Assembly (NCBI GenBank): GCA_030833265.1
Contig: JAURHO010000077.1
Span: 1-7,684 of the forward strand
DNA length: 7,684 nucleotides
Reading direction: 5' to 3'
DNA from: Crocinitomicaceae bacterium
GTDB taxonomy: Bacteria > Bacteroidota > Bacteroidia > Flavobacteriales_D > Crocinitomicaceae
Shown: piece after piece, positions 6,348 through 7,684 of the stretch
Layout: every line of letters begins with the position of its first letter
Position numbering within the stretch: the stretch's first letter is position 1
Made by a program: the position numbers and the translations under genes
The notes under the pieces: model-generated
Database searches by the model: none
What the model was told of the DNA's origin: nothing
Seen by the model: the letters and a program-made list of their open reading frames with translations, nothing else

Positions 6348-7353
6348 AGGTCTTTATAAATTGATTAAATGCTTGTTCATCGGACCATTCAAGCTGAAAA
6401 TCGAGCAGCAGCCAAGGATAGCTTTTGCGATCTTGTGGGCTGAGTAGGGGGTCAATTTTCACCCAATCTTTGGCGGTAGTAACAAGCACTGTTTTTCCGT
6501 CAGCAAAGGTATCAAAAAATTGATGAATTTCCTTGATTTCTTTGGTGCTATAGCGATGGTGATCTCCGAAAGATTGATAATGTATTTCGATGCCTTGTTG
6601 GAAGGCCTCGGCTAAATTTTCTGGATGAGCAATGGCGCTCACTAAAATGACGCGTTCAAAAAGCTCAATAGTTGCTGCGGTTAGGGGCGTCAAGGGAAGG
6701 TATGCATAGCGCGAAAAAAACACAGGAAGCTGATATTTTTGATAACGCGCCCCTAATTTATTTTGATCAAAACTTTGGAAATCAGGACATTTGGTAATGA
6801 TCAATGCGTCTGCTCGTTTGAGTTGGTTTGCAGGTTCTCGGAGACGTCCAACAGGGAGTAAGGCTTCTTTTTCAAGTGGTTTATCATAGGTATTGAGCAC
6901 TAGATTCAAGCCAGCCTTTACCCAGCGATGCTGAAAGGCGTCATCGAGTAAAATGAAGCCATTGGGTTGCATTTCTTTGAGTTTCCGCACCCCGAAACGG
7001 CGATCTTCACAGACAACTACTTGGGTTTTGTCATGGAAGCGCTTTTTGAGCATGAGGGGTTCGTCACCTACTTCTTCAGGCAGTGAAGTAGCTTCAACAA
7101 CCCGAAATCCTTTTGTTTTTCGGCCGTAACCTCGACTCAATACTTGAATAGGAAATTGGGTTTGAAGTAGTTCAATGAGATAGGCCGTATGCGGAGACTT
7201 GCCAGTACCACCCACTGCAAGATTCCCAACGCAAATTGATTGTCCAGGGATTTTTTGGCTTTTGAAAAAACCGAGGTCAAAACATAGATTTCTTAGCCAG
7301 CTAATGAAGCCGAAGAGCATAGCAAAAGGATACAGCGCTCTTTTCAAGTTCAT
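6331..7353 (-). CDS. lpxK: Tetraacyldisaccharide 4'-kinase LpxK
   Basis: A 340-residue LpxK, the inner-membrane kinase that phosphorylates the 4' position of the tetraacylated disaccharide to make lipid IVA. Residues about 1-25 form a hydrophobic or amphipathic helix expected at the membrane face. The nucleotide site is VGNLAVGGTGKSPH (42-55, Walker A Lys52 and Ser53). Further family blocks are LSRGYGR (72-78), GDEPLML (96-102), LLDDAFQHR (135-143, the DD Walker B-like pair), LLPVGRLREP (165-174), ITKCP (186-190), SFGDHHRYS (261-269) and TTAKDWVKI (292-300). Length and motif order match the family, and there is no sign of damage. The start ATG shares one base with the stop of the upstream DUF4956-like gene (TAATG), and the 3' end overlaps the phosphorylase start by 17 bases. 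With lpxH in the same unit, two steps of lipid A synthesis are co-transcribed. Confidence 0.97.
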   Translation of the reverse strand: MNLKRALYPFAMLFGFISWLRNLCFDLGFFKSQKIPGQSICVGNLAVGGTGKSPHTAYLIELLQTQFPIQVLSRGYGRKTKGFRVVEATSLPEEVGDEPLMLKKRFHDKTQVVVCEDRRFGVRKLKEMQPNGFILLDDAFQHRWVKAGLNLVLNTYDKPLEKEALLPVGRLREPANQLKRADALIITKCPDFQSFDQNKLGARYQKYQLPVFFSRYAYLPLTPLTAATIELFERVILVSAIAHPENLAEAFQQGIEIHYQSFGDHHRYSTKEIKEIHQFFDTFADGKTVLVTTAKDWVKIDPLLSPQDRKSYPWLLLDFQLEWSDEQAFNQFIKTYVDAN

Positions 7354-7355
7354 TA
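7351..7355 (-). other. TAATG stop/start overlap, DUF4956-like gene to lpxK
   Basis: TAA of the upstream gene and ATG of lpxK share the central A. No Shine-Dalgarno sequence lies before the ATG, so reinitiation by the terminating ribosome is the likely route. Confidence 0.85.
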
Positions 7356-7684
7356 TTGGCTGTGGTAATCAGAAAATTCTTGCTCATCGGCATAATAGTA
7401 AATTCTAACTTGAGCGGTATCGTTTAGAAAATCAATTTTACCTACTTCTACACGATTGATAATTAAACCAGTACGATTTTCAAGATCTGCTTTGAGTAAT
7501 TCGTGTTGGTCTGGTTTGATGAGGTCGATGCGTTCGTAGTTGATTGTTTTTCTTGTCTCGTGCTTCATGAGCCAAAGATTTTCGAGAATGAAAGTCACCA
7601 AGAGAACGGTGATATTGATGACGCTAACCTCTGGAAAATGAGGCTGGGCGATTATCAATATCTCTACGAGCGAAAAGATATCAA
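7353..7684 (-). CDS. DUF4956-like membrane protein, C-terminal part (cut by window edge)
   Basis: The frame is open to the window end, so only the last 109 residues are visible and the start lies outside. A hydrophobic segment (residues about 22-37 of the visible part, INITVLLVTFILENLW) is followed by a soluble tail with INYERIDLIKP, HELLKADLENRTGL and VEVGKIDFLNDTAQVRIYY. This tail matches my memory of the C-terminus of DUF4956 proteins, small multi-pass membrane proteins common in Bacteroidota, often beside a VTC-type polyphosphate polymerase gene. A TTG at 7658 could be read as a start, but coding continues upstream of it in frame and the family has several earlier membrane segments, so I treat it as internal. 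The stop shares a base with the lpxK start. The function is unknown; the family assignment is from memory. Confidence 0.72.
   Translation of the reverse strand, partial: DIFSLVEILIIAQPHFPEVSVINITVLLVTFILENLWLMKHETRKTINYERIDLIKPDQHELLKADLENRTGLIINRVEVGKIDFLNDTAQVRIYYYADEQEFSDYHSQ

Noticed and set aside
6504..6511. TAnnTTTG match on the minus strand (Bacteroidota -7 promoter element) inside lpxK, about 160 bases before the PNP start; another at 2571-2578
   Set aside because: Neither has a TTTG element at the -33 spacing, and a six-base match is expected by chance in a window of this size.
7656..7658. TTG at 7658 as the start of a 101-residue protein
   Set aside because: The frame stays open to the window end, and the visible part corresponds only to the C-terminal part of a longer membrane protein family.
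1..7684. A search by eye for tRNA genes, CRISPR repeats, insertion-sequence ends, toxin-antitoxin pairs or defence genes
   Set aside because: Apart from base 2893 the whole window is occupied by recognisable housekeeping-type coding sequence, with no direct or inverted repeats of note and no accessory gene.

Overview
The window is an ordinary, very compact stretch of chromosome from a member of the Bacteroidota, most likely flavobacterial in the broad sense. The evidence for that is: two TlpA-type thioredoxins with DUF4369-like N-terminal regions, a DUF4956-type membrane protein, lipid A genes of a Gram-negative envelope, GatB and alanine dehydrogenase sequences of the Bacteroidota type, and no Shine-Dalgarno sequence before any start. 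Base composition looks like low-to-mid 40s percent GC by eye. I see no mobile elements, RNA genes, CRISPR arrays or signs of recent transfer.

All nine genes lie on the minus strand, so transcription runs from high to low coordinates. In that order they are: the C-terminal part of a DUF4956-like membrane protein (7353-7684, cut by the window edge), lpxK (6331-7353), a trimeric-type purine nucleoside phosphorylase (5535-6347), gatB (4081-5535), a membrane-anchored TlpA-like thioredoxin (2894-4081), a secreted TlpA-like paralogue (1783-2892), lpxH (1007-1783), tsaE (574-1017) and the N-terminal part of alanine dehydrogenase (1-584, cut by the window edge). The only non-coding base between genes is 2893. 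Four junctions are the 5-base TAATG stop/start overlap, two overlap by 11 bases and one by 17. This makes a single polycistronic unit with coupled translation very likely. No promoter or terminator is visible; both ends of the unit lie outside the window.

The operon mixes housekeeping tasks: lipid A synthesis (LpxH removes UMP to make lipid X, LpxK phosphorylates the 4' position), decoding fidelity (GatB for Gln-tRNA/Asn-tRNA formation, TsaE for the t6A37 tRNA modification), purine salvage (PNP), amino-acid metabolism (Ald) and disulfide chemistry in the periplasm (the TlpA pair). I found no undescribed system. The points most worth a second look are residue-level: the PNP has Asp and Val at two positions that set base and 5'-group specificity in the human enzymes, the alanine dehydrogenase has Gln where the characterised enzyme has a catalytic His, and the TlpA pair looks like a tandem duplication whose copies have different topologies.
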